NCBI GenBank assembly: GCA_026724425.1
Contig: JAIUCV010000084.1
Span: 1,296,001 to 1,360,000, forward strand
Direction: 5' to 3'
Length of the DNA: 64,000 nt
Source of the DNA: Erythrophleum ivorense
Lineage: Eukaryota > Streptophyta > Magnoliopsida > Fabales > Fabaceae
The number at the start of each line of letters is the position of its first letter. The stretch's first letter is position 1. The notes under the pieces were generated by a model. The model was not told the origin of the DNA, ran no database searches, and was given only the letters and a program-made list of their open reading frames with translations. Positions 34,527-46,109 of this stretch are shown here, one piece after another. Position numbers and translations under genes: made by a program.

Positions 34527-37190
34527 CCCCTGTTAAAATAATTTTGGTCGTTTTTGTTAACCATCAATCTATGCATTGTTAAAAAAACATAAGTTTTTGA
34601 TGAATTTGGACTCGGTAGTATCAAAACTTAAAAACCATATGTACGTGTAACATGTGGAAAATCTTACTTTAACAAAAACAATGTGGCAAATCTTTTGTAA
34701 CATGTATCACAGGTATGCCATAATCAGCTCTAATAAGTAATAGTTATATTTGCTAATTAACTCATTGCAATTTGTTTTCTAAATCATCTCAAATACTCAG
34801 TTGAATAAGCCATTTTTTTTTATTTTGATAAAAAGGACACTAGAGCGATCTTTCTCTGATTATACTATATGTTTAAATATAGATCATATAAACAAACACA
34901 CATATATACCTGTAGTTGGAATTTTTGGATAGTATCGTCGACACAAGTCTTGGATCTAGATACATGCTTCTCCAGTCCAAGTAGCGGACCTTTACCGTTT
35001 TTGGAACTAAAAAGTATCTATAATATAGGTGAAAAAAAAATAGGAATAGTCAGAGATAGATTTTTATTACGCATCATAAGTAAAAGAGCAAGCTAATGTT
35101 TGTACCGATTGCTTTCAAATAACTTCTCCAGCATATCTATAGAACAACTATAAGTTCATGTCTAAAAACCAAGGAGAAGTCTTGCCTGGATCAATCCATG
35201 ACGTATAATGAAAAATAGATCCACGTAGTCATATTATATCCACTCTTCACCTTTCTCAACCATTAATAACATCCACAAAAGATTTATTTTTCATAAATTT
35301 ACACCTCATGTTTTAGAAATTGAAATCGATAAGACTAGAACCCAATTTAAATATGCATGGAGAGATTTGATCAGAACGCAATAATTAACCAACTAAGAAG
35401 AAAACAAGAGGATTTGATGAGGAAATAAATTTGAGGGAAAAGTGCATATGTTGTTTCAGCTATTGAAAGGTGTTTATGCAGAGATGAATTTGTGGTTGGG
35501 AAGATGGCCAGCGAATAAGATGAGGAGTATGAAAGATGCTCCATGAGAAGGAAGACTGTGATCTTCATTTTTTTTTTTTGGGTTTAAACACGTTTTTTAT
35601 TAGGCTTGAACCGGATGTATATACTTTCTTGGTTATTGCTGGTTTACTGTCATGTATATAAGCTTAATTAATAGCTCTTTGTACAGTCAACGAAGCTAAT
35701 AACAAACTTTCTCTTTACACTCATCTTCTTGTTGAGCTCTTAGATCTGAGATTCTAGCTTCGTTCATCACATCTTAATATTTTTGAAAATTATAAAAAGA
35801 GAACAATAACAAAAATGGGACTAATGAATGAGACTTTGAAGGGTGGGGGTGACAGAAACAATGGGTTAATTGGGAGTGAAGGATGTTGACAAGGCAAAAA
35901 CATAGCCTTGGGGTTTGGTATGTTTCTTTACCCTCCGTTGGATGTGACTTGTCTCTCTATCTTCACCATACTATTGGGGTTTCAATTGAAAGAGTTCTTT
36001 GACTAGAACGAGGTGTTTTCTTGTGGATATAGATTGGATATCGAGTTTTTTTTTTTTTCCTCTCTCTCTTAATTATTGTAGACGCATTAGAGTAAGAATT
36101 GGTGGTGGTCTCGGACCAACTGTAAGCAAATCTGTTTTTTTTTTTTCTTTCTTTCCGGACATTATTGTTGTCAGTATGAGATTGCTCCGGTTATCATAAA
36201 GAACAAAAGAAGTATAAAAAAGAGGATGCGTTTTTGTTCGAGTATAATAAAGAATTCCAGTTTTTATAAATAATAATATTGATTACATTGAATTGGCGTA
36301 TCATGATTACTATACATACTTAATTATACTATTAATTTTAATATGTTTTTTTTGACAAGAAAATATGTTCATCAGAGTTGAATATAAATTTTGCTGGATA
36401 TAGTTTATGCAAAGTATCAATTACTGGGTTATGACAAGATTAGGCAAGGTACCGTTGGAATTTTATAACGCATCTAAGAAATAATTATCATCCCTGACCA
36501 CAAAACAATGGGCGGTATAGTTATATAGAGGCCGCCTGTAAAGTTCATGTGCTCTTTATTATTTTTCTTAATTTGTGAACGGGATTACAATTTTTATTTA
36601 ATTATATTATTTTTGGTATCCAATGATTAAATAAAATCAATGATATGAAATATTGATTATAATACTCCTGAACTAAGAAAATGTAAGTGAGCATGCAAAT
36701 AAATATAGTCACTAACACGCCATTTTCGTCGGACAAATTATACGTTCATGTGGGTTATACTTGAACCACATGATTGGAAGGTTCGGGAAACAAAGCTTAC
36801 TTTCAATAAATTATACACTTTAATAATGATTAGTCGACAACCGAACAAGCATATTTTCCGAAAATTGCCCCCTTAGTTTACGGAAATTCAGGAAGATGTT
36901 AAGAGAAATTGGTTCAAATCATTAAAGAGATTGGCATCAATGATAAGAATTAAACTTAGTTGGCCATAATGCTGACTTCGAAATTCTAGAAAGTATAATT
37001 AATTAATCGAGCCCTTGAGGACCAAATACGATTAATCATACAATAATGTTGACCAAGTATTTACCGCCCAATTACCGATGGAGGCAATTAAAGAAACCAT
37101 TAAATCATTACTATACACATTAGTAGACATGTTGTCAGATAGATTCTGTATGTGTTTAAATTAGAGGCCTTGTACAAATGTGAACTCTTG
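34527..37190. other. Intergenic AT-rich DNA
   Basis: No gene can be supported. A minus-strand frame at 35371-35568 (65 codons, hydrophobic, MKITVFLLMEHL start) has no recognised family and could be chance. A transcript of unknown kind is possible at 35800-36200, but there is no positive evidence. Confidence 0.4.
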
Positions 37191-37191
37191 T

Positions 37192-37256
37192 CACTACAAA
37201 TAAGAAGGGTTATAACGTCGGTTATAGACTGATGCAAAGTTATTAACGTCAGTTTA
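37192..37256 (+). mobile_element. CACTA-like terminus
   Basis: The sequence cactacaaataagaagggtt begins with the CACTACAA signature of plant CACTA (En/Spm) transposon ends, followed by the repeated subterminal word aacgtcggtt/aacgtcagtt. No matching inverted terminus was found to the right, so it may be a one-ended relic. Confidence 0.45.
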
Positions 37257-37269
37257 AAAAGCACATACA

Positions 37270-37690
37270 ATGTATAAGAACTCCCAATTCCCATTGTTTC
37301 CACTGATTTCTGGGATGTTTTTTTGTAGCTTTTCATTAAAGCCGCTAAAAAAATTATTCACCCAAGTTTCAAGGACATCGAAGTTCTCTTCTCCTACTAC
37401 AAAACGCTTCATGGAAGAATTTAAGAAGTTTTCATTGAACAACATCATAGCTTCTGTGGAGAGACTCATAGGTACTGTTGGAAAAGAAATCTTGTTGCCC
37501 CCATTTAATTAATCGATTAAAGGGGTGATCTTTTGTAGATGTATGGGCCATTATTTGATCAAGGCGGCAACTATCCTTGTGCTATGGAGCTCAAATTCTG
37601 AATCGATGGTAGTGATCTCCTTCTGAATACATTAGGTTTTCATGAGGGGTGGAATGAAGAGATTAGCAAACTTTTCGAGCTCAGAAGCTT
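37270..37690 (-). pseudogene. Fragment of an M16 peptidase (nardilysin-like) gene
   Basis: Read on the minus strand, pieces in two frames follow the order of plant nardilysin: a SELEKFANLFIPPLMKT strip, then QKEITTIDSEFE, then HTSTKDHPFNRL..WG, then MKRFVVGEENFDVLETWV and a FFSGFNEK tail. In the family this corresponds to ..FxxFFxxPLMK.., ..VDSEF.., ..KGHPFNRF.WGN.. and ..MKLVVIGGESLDxLxxWV... The zinc-binding HxxEH motif is not present. Frameshifts and a stop make it non-functional. It lies just inside the CACTA-like end. Confidence 0.65.
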
Positions 37691-38395
37691 GAATCGACTC
37701 CAAAATTGAAAGTACTTATGTACTATAATTAAATAATGTACTATAAACTAATAATGTTATAATCCGAATATCCAAGAAAATATCTAATATTCTATGAAAA
37801 CTTGTTTTTACTATTTTTCTGAAATTTAATTTATAGATTTATAATAAATATAAATGTCATATATACATATCTTTTTATAAACTATATTTAATAGGTATAT
37901 ATATAGCTCATAGTTCAACATATATCTATATTCCAAATATTAATGTATAGTTATTTTTGAACAATTACGAAAAATCATATTTACTTTGACTTACGATATT
38001 TGTTTCAAATATAACTATAAAATACCATCGTCTGGTCACGTGTTGAGAACCCACATATCAAGAAAATGTAAGGATTGCATGCACATGCATATACACAATA
38101 TAGATCAATCTTCTCTCTATCATAGTTATTCCAAATCAGCAAATCCTATATTCATACAAAAATTAGATTATTTACAACTACAGTATAGCCTCTCTTTCTC
38201 TCGACAAAAAAAGTGTCTCTCTCTCTCTCTTCTCTTATATTATTATTATTGTTATTATTTGTAAAAGGATATTCAACTCTTCTCTTCTCTTATATTATCG
38301 CCTCTTCTCCTTTCCCATTTGCTCTTCCCCAACCAGTGAGAGAGAGAGCGAGACATATTTTCATCTACAACAAAAAAAAAAGAAAGAAAGAAGAG
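37691..38395. promoter_or_regulatory. IAA14 upstream region and 5' leader
   Basis: AT-rich promoter. It holds a CACGTG G-box near 38037 and a TGTCTC AuxRE-like site at 38214-38219 that merges into a CT microsatellite (tctctctctctct) and a TTATTA run to 38260. A second tctcttctcttatatta phrase repeats at 38228 and 38280. The CT-rich part likely belongs to the 5' untranslated leader. Confidence 0.4.
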
Positions 38396-40117
38396 ATGAA
38401 CCTTAAGGAGACAGAGCTCTCCCTTGGCCTCCCCGGAGGCGCACAAGCCGTGGAGACTGCGACCAAGTCGGGTGTGGGGAACAAGAGAGGCTTCTCTGAG
38501 ACCGTTGATCTCAATTTCAGTCTTCACTCTAACAAACAAGGACCTGTGGATCTAACTGTTGCCGGAACACCCAAGGAGAAGATTCTTCTCAAAGACTCTG
38601 CTAAGCCTCCTACTAAGTAAGTTCCGTTTACAGTACCATTCCTCACAAGATGACTTCATTTTCCGGATTTATATATATCTTCTTGAACTATATATATTTA
38701 TTTATTAAAGTTCAAAAAAAAAAAAACTATATATATATTTATGAAAGAAAAAATTTATGGATGCAAAAATAATAAAATTATTGGGTGTGTCATGTGTGTT
38801 GTTGTATTGTATGTAGAGCACAAGTGATAGGTTGGCCACCTGTGAGGAACTACCGGAAAAATGTTATGGCTCAACCGAAGAGCAGCGAAGGGGAGGAGGC
38901 ATCTAGCGGCGGTGGAGGAGGAGGAGGACTTGTCGGCTTTGTGAAGGTTTCCATGGATGGAGCTCCTTATCTTCGAAAGGTTGACCTCAAGATGTATAAA
39001 AGCTACAAGGATCTCTCTGATGCCTTGACCAAAATGTTCAGCTCCTTTACCATGGGTACGCATCTACAAATAGAGGCTTCGATTGTTCGTTTGCTTTTGC
39101 AATTTACATCGGTTAATTTTTTTGATCCCATTTTTTTTACCCTCTTATTTTTTAGTTTTGGTGTTTACATATTTGCAATAATTTTTCATTAAAACTGAAA
39201 CTAATTTATATTTGCGAACCTCGCTTTTTTGTAATTTGTTTTTTCACATAGAAATACAAACCCAATTAAACACCTATAAACAATTGAAGTAATACTGTTT
39301 TTTATTTATTTCTTATTTTTTCTCGGCATGGAGGTCATACCATCTTTTTATGATAGTATATAACTAATATGATAAATGTTGGGGCTTTGGATTTATTATA
39401 GGGAGTTATGGAGCACAAGGGATGATGAATTTTATGAACGAGAGTAAAGTGATGGATCTGTTGAACAGTTCTGAGTATGTTCCAAGCTACGAGGATAAAG
39501 ATGGTGACTGGATGCTCGTTGGTGATGTCCCCTGGCCGTGAGTTTCCTCCATCTTTTTGCTTCAAATTAATTGCCTCTTTTTTTTTTTTTTGGTTCTCAA
39601 TCATTATTTTCCATCAATAATATAGGAACAGAACTATTCTCAAACTCGAGAAAATCAAGATTATTCAATATTAATTGAAATCCATGTGTTAGAAAAGACC
39701 AAAGGATACTTGAAATCCATGTGTGATAAATACGCACAGCTATGCTTTTGGTTGGCATGGGACAGAACATCTTCAAATTATATACTACATCTATTTGTTG
39801 GCTCATATGTAGCTGACACACTATTTTCTTTTCATAAATTTCGTTATTGGATATTAATAACATTCCATAGAATTTTTATATTCATGTCCTAGTTAACAAG
39901 AACCTAAATTTTTATTTAGGATGTTTATCGAGTCATGCAAACGTTTGCGCATTATGAAAGGATCCGAAGCTATTGGACTTGGTACGTTTTCTTCACTATT
40001 CGTTTCTTTAAGCTATTCTTAAAAGGTTATCATTTCAATTATGGATCTTGTTTTTTTTTTTTACTCAAATTTGTTTCAGCTCCAAGAGCATTGGCGAAGT
40101 GCAAGAACAGATCCTGA
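38396..40117 (+). CDS. IAA14: Auxin-responsive Aux/IAA repressor IAA14 (SLR)
   Basis: Five exons, 38396-38616, 38817-39055, 39402-39537, 39920-39981 and 40080-40117, encode 231 residues (A. thaliana At4g14550 has about 228). The start MNLKETELSLGLPGG matches IAA14, which lacks the longer leader of IAA7. EAR motif LSLGL is at residues 8-12. The degron in exon 2 reads QVIGWPPVRNYRKN; the GWPPV core is intact, with Ile where A. thaliana has Val. Domains III/IV show VKVSMDGAPYLRKVDLKMYKS and YEDKDGDWMLVGDVPW. The C-terminus APRALAKCKNRS differs from APRAMEKFKNRS. A poly-Gly run precedes domain III. In A. thaliana it represses ARF7/ARF19 in lateral root initiation. Confidence 0.95.
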
Positions 40118-42030
40118 ACAATAAAATGAAAATGATATGCATGATGAGTTCTTAAATTTTTATTTTGTATTGTTATGGTCATATGTGTTTAATTGGTAAT
40201 TTTTAATATTGGAGGGTATATAGGGAAGTAGAATTGTTTACGATAAGTCACAAATTTGTATTTGACCAGAAGATCGAAACTTCAAATATATGTGTTTTGT
40301 TTCATCTCATATATCACAGTAGAATCAATTTTTTGAATTGTAATTGTGATAATGATTTTACAGAGTTTTTTTTTTTTCTTTTTTTCTATTTGAAATGCTA
40401 ACAGCATATCTAATTTTACAATATTTAAATTAACGTTAAAGTAATAGTTACTGTTTTATAATTCATCTTTATTTACTTTTGATACTTTTCCCAATTAGTA
40501 ATCATTTTAAAGTTCTAATATTTTAACTAAAGCTAAACATTTATCATGAATATGAAAACATTCACATAACAATATTTACAAAGTACGATTTTTTTGGAGT
40601 ATTAGGAAATTGATTTTATTTCATTTTTATAAAAAAAACCAACCTTTTATAAACATGCTTGTACTGTATGTATGTTTTTTTGCAAAAGAAAAAAATGCTT
40701 GTATCATGTATCTGCTTTATCATCAACATTATCGTCCTGATATTTCCAAAGGATTAAAGTAAGAAAAAACTAGCATTCATTTGGGGGTTTAGTTAATTAA
40801 ATTAGTGATTTCAATAATACATTTATATATTCTGATTTAAATGTATTTTTGGAAAACAAAATTTATATAATTGAAAATATATTTTTCTACAAACAATTAT
40901 AAACGGCATAAATTATATTACAAGAAAAATTGTCGTCTATAACTAAATGTTATATACACAAAATTAAAAATTATTTTATTTCTAGAAATATTATCATAGA
41001 TTATAGTACAATTCGTAGAGGATAAAAATGGACGTAACTATCACACTGAAGATAAACAATATAAATAATGTGTGAATTGTTCTGTGGGGAGAATTTATTA
41101 AATTCAGGACCCAAGAGAGGCGTAAGGAACAAGAACATGTGCATGTTCATGGGTCTTTCGATTCATCCCAATTATGTTAATGTAAACATTATATATGTAC
41201 CCAACTTTGACAAAAAAAATTTATGTATCTATCTCGAGAAAAAGAATTCATAATCTTTTTTTTGTTGTCACGAAATAGTTAACAGATGCATCACTTTCGT
41301 AGTTCCATCTTCATAAATTCAAGACTGATAAAATTTACAAACCTCTATAATTCAATTCTCAGAAGTTATAACACTAAACTCATCTAAATTTAGTTTAGGT
41401 TAACAGATGATCACTTTCGTGATTTTATCTTCATAGGATCGATCAATTCCTAGGCCGCGAATAAAAAATTATGCAATAAGTAAGAATATATATGAAAAGA
41501 TTCTAAGATATAACATTCAAGAGATCCTTTAACAAAAAAATTAATATAACATTCAAGTATAACAGTCTAACTCAACACGCACTTTTCAATTCGAAAAGAA
41601 AAGAAAAAAAGTTTAACTCAACAATCGATTAAAACTTCTTCGAAATACGTTTTAACCCCAACAAATTACTCATACATGATTAAAGAAACCATAACAAGAG
41701 TAGAAGAATAAAATTCATAAAATAAGAACAAAGGCTCTGAGATCTCTCAATGAGTACACAGAAGATGAAATCTTGTGCCTATGAATTTCGTGGCTGTAGG
41801 TGGTGGTTGTATTTGAGGCTCTAAAACTTGTATTATAAGGTTTTGGAGTATTTAAAACCAAATGAAACAATTAAGTTGAGCTAATTAATTGATCAAAGGA
41901 AGAAAGAAGAGCCTCGACAACGATCTCACAAGTTTGATATTAGTAATTTTAATAAAATTGAGCTAAATAATTAAATTTTAAATTATAAAAAGAGTTTTAC
42001 CGATCAAAAGAAGACACATGTGACATAAAA
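40118..42030. other. Intergenic AT-rich DNA, NF-YB3 not found
   Basis: No histone-fold frame of the NF-YB type is present here or up to 45488, although A. thaliana carries NF-YB3 (At4g14540) next to IAA14. A ~35-base phrase (ttaacagatg...cactttcgt) is repeated at 41280 and 41400. Nothing else is recognised. Confidence 0.5.
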
Positions 42031-42036
42031 TGTGTC

Positions 42037-42127
42037 AGCACCCTTATTAGTAATGTGTCATAGAGCCGCTTCCAAAAATGCTTGAAGCGATTTTAAAGCT
42101 TTCAGCAGCGCTGTAATAAGGGGTGCT
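42037..42127. repeat. Imperfect hairpin, MITE-like
   Basis: agcacccttatta at 42037-42049 pairs with taataaggggtgct at 42114-42127 apart from one extra G, and an inner pair cgcttc/gaagcg lies at 42067-42089. The whole could fold as a ~90-nt foldback. Either a tiny MITE or the core of one. Confidence 0.55.
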
Positions 42128-42369
42128 CTATGGGAACTTGTATCGTGAATCCACATGGTTCTTTAATTCATTGTAATAATTATTAGAAAAATGATTTTTG
42201 GAAGGAAATTAAAAAAAATAAAAGTTGATAAATCGTTTGCTCACACTTGTCGAATTCTCATCAGAATCGTCTCCAAAAATGTTTTTCATAGAAGCGACTC
42301 TGCATTTTTTGTCTGCCACATATATATTGTTTATTTTTTTTCTTTAATTTTTTCTTCAGAATTCATATG

Positions 42370-42913
42370 AGGTTTTACGATGCAGGTACTTTAAAACCAC
42401 TTCCAGGCCGGTTATTCCGGAAGATCTTTTGTCTCAGTCGGTTATCCGGTTTGAGAGTCAGTCGGATGTTCTGTCCGTTTTAGGTGTAGGACCGAAACAG
42501 CGAAAACCGAGAAGACTTTTCTATCTGATTACGCGCGGTTACGTGTAGATGCTATTAGGACATGTTTTTCCATTCTATTCTTTATGGTCCAATAGCTGGG
42601 CTTTGGATTGAGTTTCAGATTAGGATTTGTTTTATCTCGGTTAGTAGGTGTTTTCGCGTCATTAGGTTTAATTAGGTGGTCTAAGAGTTGGTTCCATTCC
42701 GGGTCGTGGAGTGAAACTTAACTTGCTGTGATGAAAAAATACAGTGAATCTCGCTCGGATAACGCTGAATCCAACTTAGTGATTCAGGGTGCTATTGGAC
42801 GGATTCACGGTATTTGGTTAAAAGTCTTTCGTGGTATAATGACGTTGTAATGACTTTGTATTACCATTGGTTAATGAATGAAAGTTGTTGTTGAGCCAAA
42901 AAAAAAAAAAAAC
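42370..42913 (+). mobile_element. LINE 3' end with poly(A) tail
   Basis: A GC-richer stretch ends in ggttaatgaatgaaagttgttgttgagcc and then a run of 14 A at 42899-42912. That is a common 3' end form of Brassicaceae LINEs. No intact coding frame remains. The 5' end is not defined. Confidence 0.5.
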
Positions 42914-43349
42914 ACCTCCATTGGTGGTTGGTGGTAAAAATAAGAGGGAGAAGGAGAAGAGTCTCTTGTTAAGGAGCGTATCAACAAATTCAAGAGAGAG
43001 AAAAAGTATATGGCTTTCTCTCATTGGTTTAATCTTTTTTATATTTAAAAATTAATTATACTATTTAATTATACTATTAAATTATATTAATATAATATCT
43101 GTTAAAGACTATCTAGAAAGATTATACGGCTGGAGATGCCTTAAGTATCTCAAACTTTTATTTTTGGAGTTCGGGGTTCTCAAACGAAAGCCGCTCATCT
43201 CTCTCTTCTTTTTTATTTCTTTTAATATTGATATACACTTTCACCAAGAATGATGCTTTATTTACATAATATCAAGGTCTCTGATTAAGTTCGCATAATT
43301 TTTATTTTTTAAAATTCATGTTGATTTATCAACCTTAGATCAATCATTA

Positions 43350-44598
43350 AGAGCATCTCCAACCCAGCCCTATTTTTCACTTTTATTGTTATTTTACAAC
43401 CAATTTTACTCCAACTCAATCCTCTTTTTAATTTCAAATTAGAAAATTTCATATTTTCCCCCAAATATGGGATGATCACATTTTTATTTTTATTTTGGAG
43501 TTAAATTTTTTTATTTATATAAGAGTCCTTGAAATTTTAAATTATTTCACCTTAAGATTTCTAATTAATTATTTTGATGTTTATCTTTACTCTAAAATAC
43601 AAATGACACATATCAAATAGGAAATATCATTATTTAAGCTAATAATAAATTTAAAGATACATGAAACATACTTAAATTAAAAATAACATCAAAATATTTT
43701 ATTAAAACAACGATTACTGATTTATTAATTTAATAATCTGCTAATCCGTTTCCGGATCCACCAATATTACTAAAATATTGTCCAAATGAAGCAGATTGCG
43801 GGAGATCTTGTTGATCTTGTCCAAATGAAGCATTTATTCTCCAACTTAATTTGGTTTGAATGACAGATACGATGAGAGATTCGAAAGCTTGTTACAGTTT
43901 GTATCGTCTAAAGTGCAAGAAGATGCGGAGATGGAACCCAAAAGGGCCGAAACTTCTCAAGTTTCGTCCTCATCCTCATCTATAAGAAAGATGTGAAGCC
44001 ACATGCAAAGAATGAGTACAAGTTTGATCTTAGTTTTCTTAAAGTCACTTGTGGCGTCGGTTATCTTCTGAATTTCTTTTTTTTACAATCATATTTTGAA
44101 AAACATTTTCAATTATTGAATAAATTTTCTCCCGCTTTCAAATCAAGAAAGCAAAGTTGGTTGATGTAATAAGGGCGTGAAGGTACTTGAACAAGCCTTT
44201 CTTCGAATTGGTTTGCATGAGCTAGTTTGATTTATATTTACTTTACTAGGTTTCAAAATATATGAACCATTACATTCTGTTATAGTTTGAACTAGTACTG
44301 GTTTGCTTCAGTTGGACTAATTCTGTATCAGGTTTGCTTCAAATACTCCCTTTTTTCAAAATGATTTTAGCACGATTAATAAAGCGGTTTCTTCATTTAG
44401 TACCTCTTTTGTTTCTTGGTAATTATCGTTTTTACGCTTATTAAGAAAAGTGTTTAAACTTTTTCTATCGTAGCGTCATTAATTCACTCATAGTTTTATT
44501 TCTAAAATTAATAACCTAAGTTGAAAACCTTTTATGATAATGATTTTCTAACTTTTTGGTTGAGAAACCCATAGAGAAACTTTCATTGGAGGTGCTCT
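43350..44598. mobile_element. Possible TIR transposon with 13-bp inverted ends
   Basis: AGAGCATCTCCAA at 43350-43362 matches the reverse complement of TTGGAGGTGCTCT at 44586-44598 at 12 of 13 positions. GAGCATCTCCAA is a frequent terminus of plant DNA transposons. The interior carries a short coding-like strip near 43870-43996 (RYDERFESLLQFVSSK) of unknown origin. No target duplication is visible. Confidence 0.45.
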
Positions 44599-45488
44599 GT
44601 GATGTACAAATTTGAAATGAAAAGAGACTCATATTTCATAAGAAAGAAAAAAAATACCTACCTATTTAGTCTCAGTCAAAACGCTTATTCGCAAAATTGC
44701 AGAAGATATTAGACTGTGGTAAGTAGAAACCATCATTATCATCATCATCATCAGTCTTTTGTTATCTTTTCAATTACTAAACCATATCTCACAAACACTG
44801 ATCTGTTTTGTGATAAGAACCCAAACCCAAGTTCCCCTCTTTATTAATAATAGAAGGCGTACAATGATAGAAAGTAGCAGAATAACTAGCAGTAAGATCT
44901 CATAGCGATCTAGGCAGACTCATAGCGTCAAAGCCAATTACAACTAGAATATTCAAGATGAATATTAGAGAGACAAAGCCAATATATTTATACTAAACTA
45001 TATGAGAGAACTTTCCTTTTTCTTTAAGAGCTTAAGGAAGTTTTACAATTCTCCTTCTTCCTTGTTTCTCTCAACAATGGCGGTTGTTAAAATCTCTTTG
45101 GGCCTATCATTTTGTCTTTTCAAGGATGCTGCAGCAGTAATCCTACTACACTTGACCTGTTTGCAAGTATCAATTCTTTCCTTTAAATTTCCATCTATAT
45201 ATATATATATATATATTAGTGCAATTTGTTGGCTCTCAGTCTCAATAAACTTCTCTAGAGAATCTCAGATGAATATGAATGATGATCTGTCTCAGTTTAT
45301 CATAAGATTTTATATCAACAGACTTCAACTCAATCGTCTAAATTTAGAGAGAAAGAGAGAGAGATGAGGTCCTTCACATATACCAAATGGACTAACAAGA
45401 AAGAGAGCTAGCCAAGTGAAGCTGAAATTAACCTAAAACCAAAAAAAGTCTTAAAAAAACTTCAACAATTTGGGGATAACAACAACAT
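44599..45488. other. Intergenic, with AT microsatellite
   Basis: Contains an (AT)n run at about 45191-45217 and a cat/atc repeat near 44735. The plus-strand frame 45002-45367 spans the microsatellite, has no family resemblance and is not called. The 3' region of the RPB7-like gene lies at the right edge. Confidence 0.5.
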
Positions 45489-46109
45489 TCACATGTAGGG
45501 CTCCTCTGATCCTGCAAGAGAGACGGGTCCAAGTGTATCATTGCCTGCCAAAGACGCCAGAACGAAAAATTCGTTTATTCGCCACCAATCTTGTCCCAAC
45601 TTGAACCGCACTGCCAACACCTCAAACCGCACAACAACTCCAACAGCGATCTTGGAGAGATCGTCTCTCAGAAAATACGGCTTCTCCTCCTCGCCCTCCT
45701 CCGGCGGGACATAACGGTAACGCGGCATCTTGATAGAGGAGAGGTAAGCGAATCTGAGTGGACCCTTCCTGATAAAAACTCCGGTCCCGAACATTTTTTC
45801 CACAATCCCTTCCATGATTTCTCCTCGTACAGGCAAGAACATGCGGCACATGAAGGAGACCGGGAATCTGAGGACTGGTCCCGGATGATTGTCATCGTTG
45901 TTGTTGTCGTTGTTGTTGATGTTTATCTTCTTGCCTTCACCGATGCTTTTCACGGCGGTGATGCCGAGAAAGAAGCCGTGTTTCTTGCATGCTCTCTCGT
46001 CCATCAGTTCTCTGAGTAGTTTTTCTAGAATCCGTTGGTGTGGCGGTTGTCCTTCCAAGTGTTTGGCACATATTACCACGTCCCGAGCAAGTTCTACTTC
46101 TGAAAACAT
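45489..46109 (-). CDS. RPB7-like RNA polymerase subunit (NRPB7/NRPE7 family)
   Basis: A single coding exon of 206 residues, as in A. thaliana At4g14520. The N-terminal RPB7 tip domain is marked by the L.....EGQ..... and ITAVKSIGEGK segments, followed by FPVSFMCRMFLPVRGEIMEG, the usual junction to the S1-like OB domain with VFIRKGPLRFAYLS. A low-complexity Asn/Asp stretch (NINNNDNNNDD) sits in the loop at residues about 62-72. RPB7 homologues pair with RPB4-type subunits to form the stalk of Pol II, IV or V; which polymerase this copy serves cannot be read from sequence. A TGTGTGACAG acceptor sits right before the ATG, so a 5'-leader intron is likely. Confidence 0.85.
   Translation of the reverse strand: MFSEVELARDVVICAKHLEGQPPHQRILEKLLRELMDERACKKHGFFLGITAVKSIGEGKKININNNDNNNDDNHPGPVLRFPVSFMCRMFLPVRGEIMEGIVEKMFGTGVFIRKGPLRFAYLSSIKMPRYRYVPPEEGEEEKPYFLRDDLSKIAVGVVVRFEVLAVRFKLGQDWWRINEFFVLASLAGNDTLGPVSLAGSEEPYM

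Noticed and set aside
35371..35568. Hydrophobic 65-codon frame with a signal-like start, considered as a small secreted peptide
   Set aside because: No conserved peptide motif, no cysteine pattern and no supporting promoter signals; chance is likely in AT-rich DNA.
45002..45367. Plus-strand frame of 121 codons spanning an AT microsatellite
   Set aside because: Its length depends on the microsatellite and it resembles no known family.
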